Assembly: GCA_963930775.1 (NCBI GenBank)
Contig: OZ005699.1
Location: 2,563,501-2,627,500, forward strand
Length of the DNA stretch: 64,000 nt
Direction: 5' to 3'
Source of the DNA: Cliona cf. orientalis
Lineage: Eukaryota; Porifera; Demospongiae; Clionaida; Clionaidae
The stretch's first letter is position 1; every line of letters begins with the position of its first letter. Of the stretch, positions 25,973-38,800 are shown piece after piece. The notes beneath the pieces are model-generated. The model was not told the DNA's origin, searched no databases, and worked only from the letters and a program-made list of their open reading frames with translations. The translations under genes and the position numbers were made by a program.

Positions 25973-26366
25973 TACCGTAGAATCCCGCGATTACGCCCCC
26001 CCCTCGCGCATAAGCCCCCCCCCTGCATTTTTAGCTCAAGTTCCTGCATAGGTAGTTTTATCTCGCGTATAAGCCCCCCCCCCCTCCCTGACTGTAAAAT
26101 GGGGTCCATAAGTCAATAAAACAGTAGCTACAGCTAGCAAACTAGCTATTTGTGTCACAATATGCCTTACTTTGTCGTTTTTCTCGAGTTTTGCCCACCA
26201 AACAGCCAGAGAAAGTACAGAGATTGCGCGCCCACATGATATTCGGCGGTCGGTAATGGTCGTCACACGGCAATGTTAGGATCCCGCGTATAAGCCCCCT
26301 CCCCACTTTTGCCCAATCCTAACATGCACAAAGGGGGGGGGGGGGGGGGGGGGGGATTCTACGGTA
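25973..26366. mobile_element. TA-target MITE with CCGTAGAATCCC ends
   Basis: TACCGTAGAATCCC pairs with GGGATTCTACGGTA, and TA flanks both ends. Unit 3 reads CATAAGTATATAAT without it. The inside has repeated CGCGTATAAGCCCCC blocks, a 23-bp poly(G) at 26333-26355 and the 14-mer at 26252-26265. Confidence 0.85.
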
Positions 26367-26374
26367 TATTATCT

Positions 26375-26670
26375 CCCCAGTAGCAATTTACTTTTCTGTG
26401 GTTATGAGGTAATTATGGTGTAATTATGATGAAACCTATGGTGTAATCTATGAGGTAATTATGAGAAAATTCAGGGCCTCGCTGGAGCCTTTCTGGGACT
26501 TGAAAATCAGTAAATATGTAGAGTATCTTACGCGTGTATCCAGCAAATACATTACAAACTGAGCGCTACTTTCTCTGAAAAGTACTGTTGGTTGAACTTC
26601 ACGTGTTTTCTTGGCTTACGTAATGCCGTGGATAAATAAAGCTAGCCGTGCGCTACATATAGCACGCATT
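26375..26670. repeat. Dispersed repeat also found in the unit 3 caspase intron
   Basis: It matches 58205-58690 (AGCAATT.ACTTTTC, GAGCCTTTCTGGGACTT and ATAAATAAAGC landmarks). The second copy is interrupted by a TA MITE. Confidence 0.65.
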
Positions 26671-26798
26671 TTTTTTTTTATTTTTTTATTTTTATTTTTA
26701 TTTTTTTATAATACTTCTGATGCTGTAATAAGCCAACATCAAGGTATACATGAATAGCGAGATTGCTAATACTAGCATGTAACCTAAAGATTTGCGAT

Positions 26799-27542
26799 TT
26801 AAGGTACCATTAAATTGCGTGGGCGTGAGGTGGGGGATATGACACCTAAACCACATCAAAGTCATTAGTGAGGTGCATGTTGTGTAACCACGCCCTTTTA
26901 ATTGCACAGGTCTCAGGGGTGTGGCTGCTAGAGCCGGAAGTGTTCATTTAATATCCTCCATGGACCGGAAGCCGAGCCGGAAGGGAGGGGCCAGGCCACG
27001 CCCAAAACAGCCCCACCCTGTTCCCCAAGGACCACCATTCTCAATCAAGTGCCTACTAACCACCGGATGTCCACCGGAAGCCCACAATCAATCCCAATTA
27101 AAACACACAGCTTCCTCAAGGCCAAAACACACACAAACACTTGGAGGCCGTTCTGCCACACCGCCCACGCAAGAGCTCACCTCATTTCCTGTGTGGGCGG
27201 AGTAACAACACGTCATCGCAACCACATCCGCTTCAAACCATCGTCGGCTTCCGTCCAGCCGTACAGGCCCCTCGATCGCACCGCCGTACAGTGCCTCATT
27301 AACAGACACGGCCTCACCTTTGACCTCCTGCCACGCCCCCAAAGCCTCCTCGCGGGGTTCAAAGGTCACCACCGCTTCCGGGACACGCCCACCTATCGCC
27401 GAGGCCAAGTCCCAGGCGCCGATGTCCAAGCACTGGCCCGTGAAGCCACGCCCAATCGGAAGCAATAAAACCTGCATTAACGCACACGCACACACTCCAC
27501 ACAGTGCCAGGAACACGCCCACATGCTTAATTAGGCCTAATA

Positions 27543-27577
<35 letters not shown>

Positions 27578-27824
27578 TCGTTGCGGTTAATAGTTAAGAA
27601 AGAATGCTTTGATCTTGCTTTGATGTGGGCAATTACCGGCCTTTTCTTCAGGGGCCACTTCCGGTCGCTAATTACACGCGCATAATCATCCCTGGCCGAT
27701 TCTGGACACGCCCACCTTCAACCAAAAGCACTCGTGTGGCCTCTTCGGCCACGCCCCTTCACGATTCGCTAATTGAATTAGCCATTCCTGACGCTCACGC
27801 CCACGCAATTAAATGGTACCTTAA
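26799..27824. mobile_element. 1.0-kb TTAA element in TRPA unit 2 intron 4
   Basis: It has the same TTAAGGTACCAT ends as the 6.5-kb copy, with TTAA at both borders, and lacks the inner OTU element and the GGCCACTCC MITE. Its right border is a few bases beyond the exon 4 splice donor (GTAAGT, 27833-27828), so the donor itself survives. Confidence 0.85.
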
Positions 27825-28888
27825 AATACTTACTTATCCAAAAGTAAATCCATCATTTCCTTTATACCATACTCTGTGGCGAAGTGCAGTGGAGTCTGGT
27901 TGTACCTATCCTCAATGTTGATTTTGAAATCAGGCTTATTCAGAAATATCTCCATGACATCTGTGCAGCCATACTCGGCAGCTACATGCACGGGGGTCAT
28001 GCCGTCATTCTTTCGTGCAGAGATATCGGCTTTTTTTTCTAGCAAGAACTCTACGATCTCACGGTCATCCCTTTGGCAAGCAACGTGAAGGGCAGTTGCC
28101 CCCTCCTTATCTTCTTCCTTGATGAGATGGGATGGTTGTTCAGCAAAAGTAAGTAGCCGTTCAGCAATATATCTATGTCCTTCACGGCAGGCAAGATGAA
28201 ATGGAGTGAGCCCCAAATGGTTCTTGACGAGCCGGAGCTTAACCTTATCTTCAGCGCCATGTGGTTTAAACTTCAGCAGCAGTTTGACAATTTCGTCCTC
28301 TCCACGAACACAGGCCTCGTGAAGGGGTGTGTCTCCATTGCTATCCTGTACGTTGATGTCAATGTTGCGTTCTTTCAGCAGAATCTCAACTCCATGAAGG
28401 TTCCCAGCTTGGCAGGCCATATGAAGTGGGGTGATGCCAAAATTGTCCCTGGCATTTACCTGCACACAACATGATACACAAACAATTTAAATTTATGCTG
28501 ATGTTATGGCCATGCATGTAAAACATTTAGCTAAGATGAATGGTGCACTATTATATAGCTGTGCTTATCTACCGTGATGGTTACCATATTCATTTCAGCC
28601 ATGTGCTACTTGTATACTTACATGTACATCAGCTCCTTTACATTGTTTGAGAAGATACACTATCATGGAGCTCTCTTCACTTGAATTTTGTCCAATAAAA
28701 CTACTATTGTCATCTGCTTCTATGGTACCTTCCATTTTAGAGCCATCAGTTTCATCCTTGTCATCTCCTACTGTAACACTTTCTTGTCTTCTGGGTGGCT
28801 TAAAGCGTGCGGCAAGGTGGAGAGGAGTGTACTCCTCTGTTACTGTTTTCACTGTGATATCTAAGATTACAATCCAAAAATGGCCCAT

Positions 28889-29079
28889 TACCGTAAATCT
28901 GGAAATTTTCGTTGTAAAAATATTTTCGTAGTTGATGGCGGCTACGAAAATTAATCTTACGAAAATTAGCATGCACTATTAACGCTAATGCGGTAAGGGG
29001 TCATTCCTACGAAAAATTTTTTACACGAAAATTTATCATACGAAAGTTTCTCTACACGAAAATTTCCAGATCTACGGTA
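28889..29079. mobile_element. TA-target MITE with CCGTAAATCTGG ends
   Basis: TACCGTAAATCTGGAAATTT pairs with AAATTTCCAGATCTACGGTA. It lies in TRPA intron 2 of unit 2. Units 1 and 3 have the empty site (AGCCCATTAAA). The inside repeats TACGAAAATT in both orientations. Confidence 0.88.
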
Positions 29080-30011
29080 TATTTTTAAAATCAGTAGAAT
29101 CATGCATTGTTTATGCCATTTTCTAATAGTGAAATGGGGAATACACATGTCATTGGTCTAGTTATAATATCATTGGTAGTCATAACTTTGACTAATAGTA
29201 ACCTACAAAGTTCTTGACCACTTTTGGTGGTTTTTGGCCAATTATTATCACATTTGCGGTGTAACTGATAGTGCCTATGTCTAGCTACCTGCTTTTCCTT
29301 CCTCGTGTAGCAGTTTCAAAATCTCGAGGCGATTAAACTTTGCTGCATAGTGAACTGGAGCATACCCATGTTTGTCCCGGAATCTGACCCGCTTCTCATT
29401 ATATTTCAGCCATTCCTCAACAGATTCTTTTTTGTCATCTTTGACAGCCTGCCAGTGTGAATAACAACAAATGCTAATGCAAGACTAGAATTGAAGCTCA
29501 ATGTCATCTTATAACATATCCCTCCTATGCAAAGTGTCCTCCCTAAGCCGAATATGTATTGGTAGGGTATCTACAATAATAATATTATGATACCTTACCT
29601 GACACAGGTTGATATGTGGCCTCTCCGAGCTATCAGGTTGTACTCGCGGGGGGCTGCGTCTAGCCTCGTCTCCAGGCCGCTTGGGCTGAGAGGGACGTCT
29701 GTCCAGAATGCCAGTACCATACTCGTCTTCTGATTCCCTCCTTTTGCGTACATTACCAGCTCGTCCTCCATCCGCGGTCCAACCTTCTTCGGATTGTACT
29801 GATTCAATGTCGGTCGCTCCAGCAGCTCCCGATTCGGCAGCTAGAGGATCTATGTGGACTCGGCGTTGATCGCTGGCTCGTCCTCCATCGAGCTTTGGGT
29901 CGAACTTCCCATCTCCCAGAAATTCAACAGTACATGTAGGACCAAGCTCGTCCAGCTCGAGCTGCTTCTGTTCAGCCATGATATGATGCCAGCATGCCAG
30001 TTGCTTAGCAT

Positions 30012-30023
30012 CGCGCATGCGCA
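30012..30023. promoter_or_regulatory. CGCGCATGCGCA upstream of TRPA start, unit 2
   Basis: The paralogous copy of the NRF1-like palindrome, about 33 bp before the ATG at 29979. Confidence 0.4.
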
Positions 30024-30235
30024 TATCGTACGTACTACGTTTCACGGTAGTAATAATTATTTATTTTTTGCTGTCTATCCCCTCAGTTGGGGGCAAAAAT
30101 TCATTAAACTTTGGTATTAAGGACACAGACTGATGTACACGTCCAGCACTGCACGAGGTATTCATCTAGCGCCATTACTACCACGGGGCTGAATAATAAT
30201 AATAATAATATTAAATTGCAGATATGAGCTAACTA

Positions 30236-33200
30236 TTAGAAGAAGAAAACATGCTTTCGTAGGCGATAGATAAGTTCCGGTGCCTGAATGGCAATTATTT
30301 CATTTTCTCCTCTGCCAAAACGAACACATTCCTTCGCTACACGTTGGTGAACAAGATGCATCATTTCGATAAGAGGTGCATAGATAGAATGTTCACCGAT
30401 TGCCCGACAGAGCTCTGTAACATACCAAGAGCCTTTCTCCGTATGTTGAAATGCTCGGTAGCCTAGTGGCACCGCAAAACTAAAGAAGAAATCGGATGTA
30501 TTGGGAAGAGTCTCACCATCCACAGTGATACGTTTTTGCAGCTTATCTCCACGACACGCTTGAATAAAGAAAAGCTTGGGCTTTCCGGCCAGTTTAGGGC
30601 ATTTGTCTCCATTTAGTTCCCCTGTCAGATCAGCTATATTAACTTGTATGCTGTTCGAAGCTAAGACAGCATCCTTGGTACCATGTGAGAGAATGCAGCA
30701 AATGAAGCTATCATACGGTGTGTGGTCAAATTGCTGAACTCTCTTAAAGATAGAAAACATCCCGTCGGAATCGACATCGTGATAGATGTGAACTTTGTAG
30801 CCAAGAAAACGAAGCATCATCTTGAGATTTTCTTCATCTACGCCAGTTCCACGCCTTGTACTGAGAGATTTCACACCGAAATTCTCATTGGTGATGATTA
30901 CAGCAAGTCCATGACATCCAGGTTTCATCTCATAAGCCCCACTAAGAGGTATAGCCTTGATTTCGTCCACTTTTGGGTATACCGTGCCCAAAGGTTTAAC
31001 AAACTCTAGTGGTTTTCTTAGACACGACTCTCTGTCGAAGGGTTCATACTCCTCAGGTGGTGTCAGTTTCTTGATGGGTTTGGGCTTTGCTGCTCGACTA
31101 CGCGGCCCACCATCAGTGGCCACATTTGGAGATTCTGCGTATGTACGTGTATCTTTCACCACCTCAAGATCATTTGTGGAATCTGTAAGCATGGCAATAG
31201 CACAATGTTGTTAGTACAGGGTTGTAGCCAGAGGGTAAAATGGAGGGTGGCCACCCTTCTGTCTGACTCAGTTTTGTTTGATGTGGTTTTTAAATGCTTT
31301 GACCCTTTAACCACCACCCCCTTTAAAATAATATGATCTGGCATGAGCTGGCTACAACTGTTACACTGGAACTTACTATAATGCAGTACAGATGTAATAA
31401 TAATAGTAACTCTTAGCTATATGGATACCAAAAGAGGTGCATGCATCTGCCTTGAGTGTGCACACTAGACCAAAAAAGATTTCCTACATGTCCTGCTGAC
31501 CAAAATTTGTAATTTAATTATCTAATGGAGGATATAGAATAAAATTTTGCCTACACAGCAAAAGCAAGTGGATCACATTAAACTAATGACATGTGGGTTG
31601 CCTCGGTTGCACGCACTACGTACTTATGATAGTGTTCCTAATTGCAACCACTACTATATTATGTCAAACATGCTATATAGTTTAAAAGGAGCATATTTGC
31701 ACATACGTATTACTTTTCCTATGATGCATGATCATGGTAATTATGTAACTTGTAATAATGGTGCATGTAGAGTATCATATGATAGTAATCATGAGAACTA
31801 TCATGGATCAAAGTTTAATAGTATGCAAAGTTATATAATTATTCATAGTTGTAACTGTGTATATAATCCTACAAATTTCCTACATGAATGATATTCAATT
31901 TTTTTAGTGGTTCACAGTTACTAGGATACTGAGGTGTTCAAGTGCAACCACATACCCACTGAGGCCAGCTTGTGGCCATGTATAAGTGCCGTTCCATGTT
32001 TTTCAACATTGCATGCATGCACGACGTAACCATGCATACACAGGCAGTGAAAAGACATAGTAAAATTTAATACCAAGAGTTGTACTACTGTACTACAATA
32101 GTGTTTATGAGTCTTTTTAATCAAAATTTGTCAGTTTTCCGCCATTGATAGAGCTGACTACTCATTAAGATGCGTAGATGTCGAAATCTGTTGATTTTTA
32201 TTTAATTATCATGACAAAACTGCATTATTATTATACCATTTGATGAGAGGGTTGATGGCTCAGATTGCGGCTGCTCAGTCTGTTCAGGCATCTTTCCTAT
32301 ACCTTTAGATATGATAGGAAAATAGATCTAGAGCGTGGGGAAACTCACAATAATAATATTATTGTTAGCCTTTCAGTGAATAATGAAACAACGATTTCCC
32401 ACCCACTTAAAATAAATATGGGAAAAGTGATGATGATAAACAAAATATCTAGTTTGGTTACCTTAAAATTAATCACTACCTCGATTCTTATTAATACCAG
32501 TCTGGCATTATTATCATAAGAGATGATAATTAAACCCATCCTACAGTAAATAGCTACCTGTTGCTTTGATGAGATGATCCTCTGCAATTTTCTTTGCCAG
32601 CAGCTTATCAAAATCACTTATGACTTCCACTACCTTTCGCCACGATGGGAGGCCAAACTTTTTTGTATTGAAGTCTTGTCTCACCCATGTTATAATGACC
32701 TCTTGCAGAGCTTTAGAATTATCTCCTGGGTGATTCTCTTTGATGCTCTCAATTGTGCTTGGTGCCAAACCAAAATTTCTTCCAATTTGAGCATATTTTG
32801 CAGCTTTCTTTCCAATTGCCTTGAACACGATATTAGCATCTTCCTTTTCCCCTATACAAAGTACAGCGGAGCAAAAGTAATAAGCCCTTGATATTATATA
32901 CAGTCATATAAGGCGAGGTAAACCGTAAATTCACAGTATATCGTCATAAGTATTTTAATTTTGCATTGCAGGCAGTTGATCATTAAGAGTGCAATAAAAC
33001 ACTATGTTCAAACTCGCGATCGCCGAGGTCCCACTCTTCAATTGCAGTGCTGGGGGGGGGGGGGGGGGGGGGGGGGTGGTGGGGATACACAAGTATTGGA
33101 GCTGGGTTCAGATTGTCGGGTAGATTCTGGCTGCATGCATATATGCGTCTGGTCTAATGCTATCATATTACTGTAATAGATAGGTTCTTAGCCCACAGGG

Positions 33201-33532
33201 CCAGGAAAATTATATATATGGTGAGGCTTAAGTAAAACTAGCATAATAATATTATAGACTACTACTAGCTACTACCCGTTACTGTGCAGTAGATTTGATT
33301 GGACAGCTGGCAGCCTCAGACTGAAGCCAGGATTGAATTATCCCCTGGCATGATCAGGCTTCCCATCTCACTATAGCCGGCCCCTGACTGCCTGGCCCTT
33401 GCAAGAGTAGCTAGTCAGCTCACCAAATGGTGTGTTATCCACCTTATCAGAAACTGTAAAAGGGGTGATACAACAATTTAAATAGCCTGACGTTTCATTA
33501 ATAAATAATTTACACTTTATACCTGCTGCCAT
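30236..33532 (-). CDS. Death-domain caspase, unit 2
   Basis: Exons 33532-33523, 33453-33424, 32851-32558, 32302-32237 and 31182-30236 use the same borders and phases as unit 1 and give 448 aa. The Death fold is at residues 14-111. The caspase His300 lies in ILSHGTKD and Cys343 in IQACRGD, followed by a p10 with GSWYVTELC and the shared C-terminus RKHVFFF. Changes from unit 1 are scattered single residues with no stop or shift, which suggests constraint. It lies 256 bp upstream of the broken unit 2 TRPA, so its retention does not depend on an intact neighbour. Substrates and activation partners cannot be read from the sequence. Confidence 0.93.
33052..33076 (+). repeat. Poly(G) run, 25 bp
   Basis: The paralogue of the tract at 12744 in the caspase intron. 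Confidence 0.95.
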
Positions 33533-33544
33533 CTGAGTGTTCTC

Positions 33545-33895
33545 AGTCTGGACGGATAGCTATTTACCTTTACTAGCTACATACAAGTCCTCGGCCTCAC
33601 GGTCACGCAACAATGCGCAATTAATTATTGTGGTACTGCCTAAATTTTAATGGAATATAGCGGGCCAGTCACGTTCCCAGACCCCACCCTCGAGGAGGGA
33701 TTTGCAGCCTTGACGACCTTTTCCAGAGGACTTGGATTTTAATGCATCATGCACTTTGCCTTTAGCTTTGGAGAATGTGCTATTCTTTAGAGAAGATTTC
33801 AGCGTATGTCCGAAATGTCTGCACACAAGAAAAGAATGCATACAGCAAATGGCTCCATGATGCGATATGCATGCCACGATCATCAGCTGCTGCTG
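33545..33895 (-). other. Conserved block upstream of the caspase start, unit 2
   Basis: The unit 2 copy of 13230-13570. The minus frame containing KSKSSGKGRQGCKSLLEGG is open here but not in unit 1. TGACGACCTTTTCC is at 33711. Confidence 0.45.
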
Positions 33896-33974
33896 AGCAA
33901 CAACTGAAAGGCTTCAAGACAAGACTTTATTATGAGATAGCAGTAACATAGCTCATAATATTTAATATTATTAA

Positions 33975-34460
33975 TACCGTAGTTAATCGAATACAACGTA
34001 CGATCCAATCTAACGTTAGAAATTAGCATTTTACGAATTCTCATAACGTAGGTATATACCTGTATATACGGAGCGATTGAAGACCTTTACCAGAAAATCG
34101 CGAATTATTTTTCCACACGTAGTATTACATAAAGTTCATAGGGGCCAAAAGATAGAAGCACACGAAGCGCGCGCGATTTTTTACCACACCCACATTTCCT
34201 TCGAACCACGCCCATTTTCGCATCAACGCGGCTGTGTGACAAGTGAAGCAAGAGGTTTCCTGGCTTGAGAACGAGCAGTAAGTCAAGTAGGGCATACTAT
34301 TTAGCTGTTTATTCATGAAGTTTCATAAGTTGACTCAGTCAGGCCTGTGAAGTATCTGTTGATAGGCTGTATCTTGGGCTCTCTGGCCAGCAATCAGTCA
34401 GATGGTTGAGGGGGGGGGGGCATGGCCTCCCCTATTCCTACGCCTATGTTAAGTACGGTA
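33975..34460. mobile_element. TA-target MITE with CCGTAGTTAA ends
   Basis: TACCGTAGTTAA pairs with TTAAGTACGGTA across 482 bp. The unit 3 flank near 60600 reads ATATTTTACCAACTGG and is the empty site. Its left end matches the right end of the element at 44879. Confidence 0.8.
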
Positions 34461-34943
34461 TACCAACTGGAATTGGAATTGAGATGGTTCATATCAGATG
34501 CTCAAACAATACTAGTGTTTGCCAAGTTGATGAAGCATTCAAACAAGTCCACCATCTGATGAACTTGCAGAGGGTATATATTATATTCGATAATATCATG
34601 ATTTAGCCTTGTATCCTAGGTAACAGCCATGATATAACTCCCATATACCCCAGCCCTCAGGCATTATAACTCCCTACCCCTGACAATAGTCCCGGAATAA
34701 CACAGTTGCACTGGCATGCCAAGTTTGTGTTGTAGCCTACTAGCTTTCACTAGCCATAGCCAGTAGCTCCCACAAATAATGCAATCACTATATAGGAGGG
34801 TTCCAGCTTGATAGACTAACTATTGTACAGATTATCATTATGATAGAATCTAGCTACCTACTACTCCAACTCTTCAAGTTTCAAATATGAAAAAGTAAAC
34901 AGTCTGCTGATTACACTGACCAATCACGGTCAAGATATTAAAC
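34461..34943. other. Spacer between units 2 and 3, no gene seen
   Basis: The first 150 bp match the sequence after unit 3 (60600-60750). I recognise nothing in the rest. Confidence 0.5.
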
Positions 34944-35059
34944 AGATAAACTATGTTTGCCCAGGATACACCATTCATATACCACCTTCGCTCTTGGGCT
35001 ATGCCCTCGAACTCAGGATGGTATATGAACGGTATATCCTGGGCAACCATAGCTTATCT
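34944..35059. repeat. Imperfect inverted repeat, 42-bp arms
   Basis: 34944-34985 and 35018-35059 are complementary with about six mismatches (core TTGCCCAGGATA/TATCCTGGGCAA) around a 32-nt loop. It could be a small foldback MITE or a structured RNA. Confidence 0.85.
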
Positions 35060-35204
35060 ATTACTTATTCCCCCAGTCCATTGTTTAATAGTGACAGTGA
35101 ACCTATAGGAGTGTGATAACCTTGTAGGGTTTATAGCCTGGACAATGAAAGCAGAGTTTGTGATTGTGAACCCAAACTAAAGGAGAGGGGCATCACTTGT
35201 AATA

Positions 35205-35378
35205 TTGACAGTAGAGTCATTACTCGACAACATACTAACAGCTCTCTATATTGTTAACCTTGCATTACTAGCAGTAGCTACAGCCTTAGTTAATCAAATC
35301 TATGAAAAACAAGAACGTATATGGCCACTGCCAGCCATCTACACATCATGTTCCGTAGCACTCGTGACCTTCGTGTAC
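35205..35378 (+). pseudogene. Truncated membrane-tail fragment
   Basis: It encodes IVNLALLAVATALVNQIYEK and the start of the second helix as at 13585, but the frame leaves homology at about 35378, where unrelated DNA begins (YDRKGDRKRFDPS then stop). Confidence 0.5.
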
Positions 35379-35760
35379 GACCGGAAAGGTGACCGGAAGC
35401 GATTCGACCCCAGCTAAAACGTTTTATTTCTATGCATCGCTGGGGCGATACAACAGATAGCCCACTGACACGGCTGGGTATGGCCCCAGCAGCGACTAAA
35501 GTCAGCTGCTTCAAAGAAACGCCATGGCAGAATTAGACTGAACGGTACCACTTACAATGGCGGCCTGGAGAATGCAAAGGGGTGACACTCTGGAGTCAAT
35601 ATTGCCCATATAGGTGCTTTCCAGAAGGAGGCGATTCTATTCTAAGCGTCTTCTCTTGGGAACCCTTGCAACCGAAGCTGCAAGACAACTAACGAATTTC
35701 TTCAGCTTGGGGTGGGGTCTGGGCACGAGACTACACATGATCAGGAAGGATTATATTAAT
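35379..35760. other. Unidentified sequence replacing the tail fragment
   Basis: G+C-richer than its surroundings. It has an open plus frame near 35636-35750 (RLLLGTLATEAARQL) that I cannot assign. It may be a transposon fragment. Confidence 0.3.
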
Positions 35761-35896
35761 GATAAATCACTAAAATAATATTATTAAAGTAGAAGCAAAC
35801 AATTAGCTATAGCTAATTAGCCTAGGACTTTAGAAGAGGAAGTATAATAATAATAAAATGTGTTCCTCTAGATCTGAAGATTAGCTAATTATTTTA

Positions 35897-38800
35897 TTAA
35901 ATAAAACTGTCATCTTGAGGTATTTCATCCATGCTCTGATCATGAATACCATGGCCACCACCACTATTGTTATGAATGGAATCTTGTACAACTCGTGAAA
36001 GAGTCTGCAGTGTCTCGTGCATTTTGGCCAATTCTTGCTGAGTTTGCTGCTGCAGTTTGGTCATTTCGTGTATGAGAGCCTGAGTCTGCTGTTCATTGGG
36101 AGTCTAAAGTGGACAAATCAACCATGACATTGATAATATAGCAGAATTACGCTGTGGAATCTTATCACATAATTATTCAGTATAGCTAAGTTACTGATTA
36201 AAGCAAGCTACTACTCAGTGGTGTCGCCAGGGGGGTGTACGTGGGTTCATTTGCACCCACTTCCTGCACCTGTGTAGAGCTCGAGAATGCACCTCTATGG
36301 CCCCTAGGCCCTGGCAACCTCGCTTGTGCACACGGCACAACAATTCTGACCAATCATGAGTCTTCTGAACTTGTAGGAGAGCGCATCTTTTATGCCCTCC
36401 AGGTTAGGACACGGACTATATAAGAAAATTGTCGCTCTGAAAAATATTTTTCGTTGTATATAGTATAATAATAATACCTATAGACGCCACATGCATTAAT
36501 TGCAGGCTGATTCATTGCATGATTGTGGGAACTGGTTGGAGCATAAGAATAGTAATTATATCGAATGATCAATCACAGACCTCTCTATGAAAATATTACT
36601 TTTTCCCTTAGTACTGGTAATACCAAGAGTGTATTAATTAGGAAGAGTACATAACTGCGTGGGCAAGCAAGCTCTACTGTGAAATGGTGGCGTCATCCTA
36701 CATGTGCCAGCCTAACCATAATCCATGTTTTGTTTACGCAGTGATCATACACGCGTGGCTGTGTGGTTGCAGGTGTGCTGTATTATTCATAGGCTCATTG
36801 CCAAAATCATGTACTTGTACAGCATTTGTCTGGTATCTACTATGTGCTGTGACGCCACCATCATACTGCATAAGCGCAGTACTAACACACAGGAGCTATA
36901 TATGTACTCTTGCTAGCTAATACACTCTTGGTAATACTTTATGCAAGGTGAATAATAATTATTATGTCGAGTAGTTACCTTCACGGGATTAAGCATATTG
37001 GCAATATGTTGTGCAGAAGAGTAATTCTCACCCCTCAGTAGTCTCATAATGGGAGCAATGAGCCTCTGTACTTGACCTTTGTACGGTTTGACCTTCAATC
37101 GCTTCTCGTTCATGTGCTTTCGAATCCAGGGCAAAAACCAGAAGTAGTCTTCTATGCCAAGCACCAAATCAACCTAAATAATGACATGTAGTGCATCATA
37201 GAAATCTGACACTGAAGTGTAATTAATGCTTAAATCTGCGTGCATGTTAGAGCAGATATACCCTGAGAGCGAGTCTTGTCAGAGCAGCTGCATCGAGTAT
37301 GCCCTTGATATCATCCACTGCAAGACCAACCTAGTAGTAGAGTACAGTGTCAATGCAAGGGGGGCTTCCCCCACTTTTAAGCAATAATTAATACTATACT
37401 GTGACATGGGATTGTTAAAGTTAGATGAAATCCTACTCTAATGATAGTTGGATAGCCAAATTTTAAGCACAATAGGGTTGAAATGTTTCGCGCACTTTGC
37501 GAGCATTTATCTCAGAGCCTCTCCACTTTGAACCACACCCCAGGCAATAATTCTAGGGATCAATCATACTCAAATATAATTATTATATTATAATAGGGGA
37601 AAGCATATAGGGCAAGTAAATAACTATAATATTATTATGATTAATAGTCAAACTCACCAACAAATTTGTGAAGAGGACTGGCATAAGAATGATGAAGATG
37701 ACCCACATTATGTAGGAGATGGCAGGGAAGGGGACATCTGGAGCAATAGACATTGAATCGGCAGTGGACTGACGAAAGATATCATCATAACCGAGCTCTC
37801 CAGTAGCCATTGTCATTGTCTTCCATATTGAAGTGAAGGGGCTGGCAAAAGGTGAGCGGGCAAAGCGAGGAATGAACTGATTGAATGCCATGTAGAAGGT
37901 GAGAGCAAACGTCACTATGAGTAGGACCGTCAAAATGATCACCCTCAGAAATGTCTTGAATATGGCCTCAAACATCAACACATAGATGCCAGTATCTGTG
38001 CCATGAATGATACTCAGCACTTATATAACACAATCAACTGTACATGTAGCTGCATTGTCACTTACCCAGTACTCTCATTCGACGCATGTAGATAATGAGA
38101 TCGATCCACACAAGAAACACGGCTGCAATTCCAATTTGCCACTGCCAATCTCGAGGACAGAGACACTCCCTTTTAAGCACTGCTGCAAAGGTGATAGCAA
38201 AGATGAAGAGAGGTACTTCTACCCAGGTGTCAAAGTCAGCAAAATAGATGTGCAACTGGCGAATAAATCTCACTAACTCCATTATTAGTCGAATACCAGA
38301 AATTATGACGACAATTATAGCTGCAGCCATAACAAACTTGGTATCATCAGCACTCAAACCTGCAGTATTGATCAAAATGGAGAAATGAATGCTCATGGTG
38401 TAGACACGTTGGGGGGAGGGGGAGGGGGGCTTTGGGGGACTGAAACCCCCAGATATTATTTATTGGGAATAACTGACCATTATGACAACCAGGGAACAAC
38501 CCGGGCCCCAGTGAATGTCTGTAGTATGGTTAGTTATTAATACTTACTTTTCCTGTTAATTTCCTTATGTATATTTCCTGCTCTTATGTTATCTTATGTT
38601 ATGGCGTGCGCCGCCCATGCTTTGTACTATCATTGTTTTGGTTCATGCGGACCTATTGTTCTCTCTGTCCATATAATATATGCTATGTTGTATGTTATAG
38701 TGCACTTTAATGAAATGATAATATTGTTGTTTTGAAGTGATCGTTAACTGCGACACCACATTGGCGACGAGTGATGGCAGAAGCCTCGCGTCCAATCGGA

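Larger units (their letters stand above)
20194..29979 (-). pseudogene. TRPA: TRPA-like ankyrin channel, unit 2 copy, missing exons 5-9
   Basis: Exons present (unit 3 numbering): 1 29979-29599, 2 29448-29289, 3 28860-28622, 4 28459-27834, 10 25927-25798, 11 25708-25558, 12 25293-25119, 13 23680-23435, 14 23006-22713, 15 22640-22303, 16 21464-21396, 17 21310-21116, 18 20400-20194. The first part gives the N-terminus and ankyrin repeats 1-8. The rest gives the linker, S1-S6 with the MATGELGYDD pore and the Gln-rich C-terminal helix. Exons 5-9 (914 nt, repeats 9-16) are absent and their place holds a TTAA element and a TA MITE. Exon 4 ends in phase 2 while exon 10 needs phase 1, so direct splicing shifts the frame. 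It is probably a pseudogene, or a source of an ankyrin-only protein. Confidence 0.88.
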
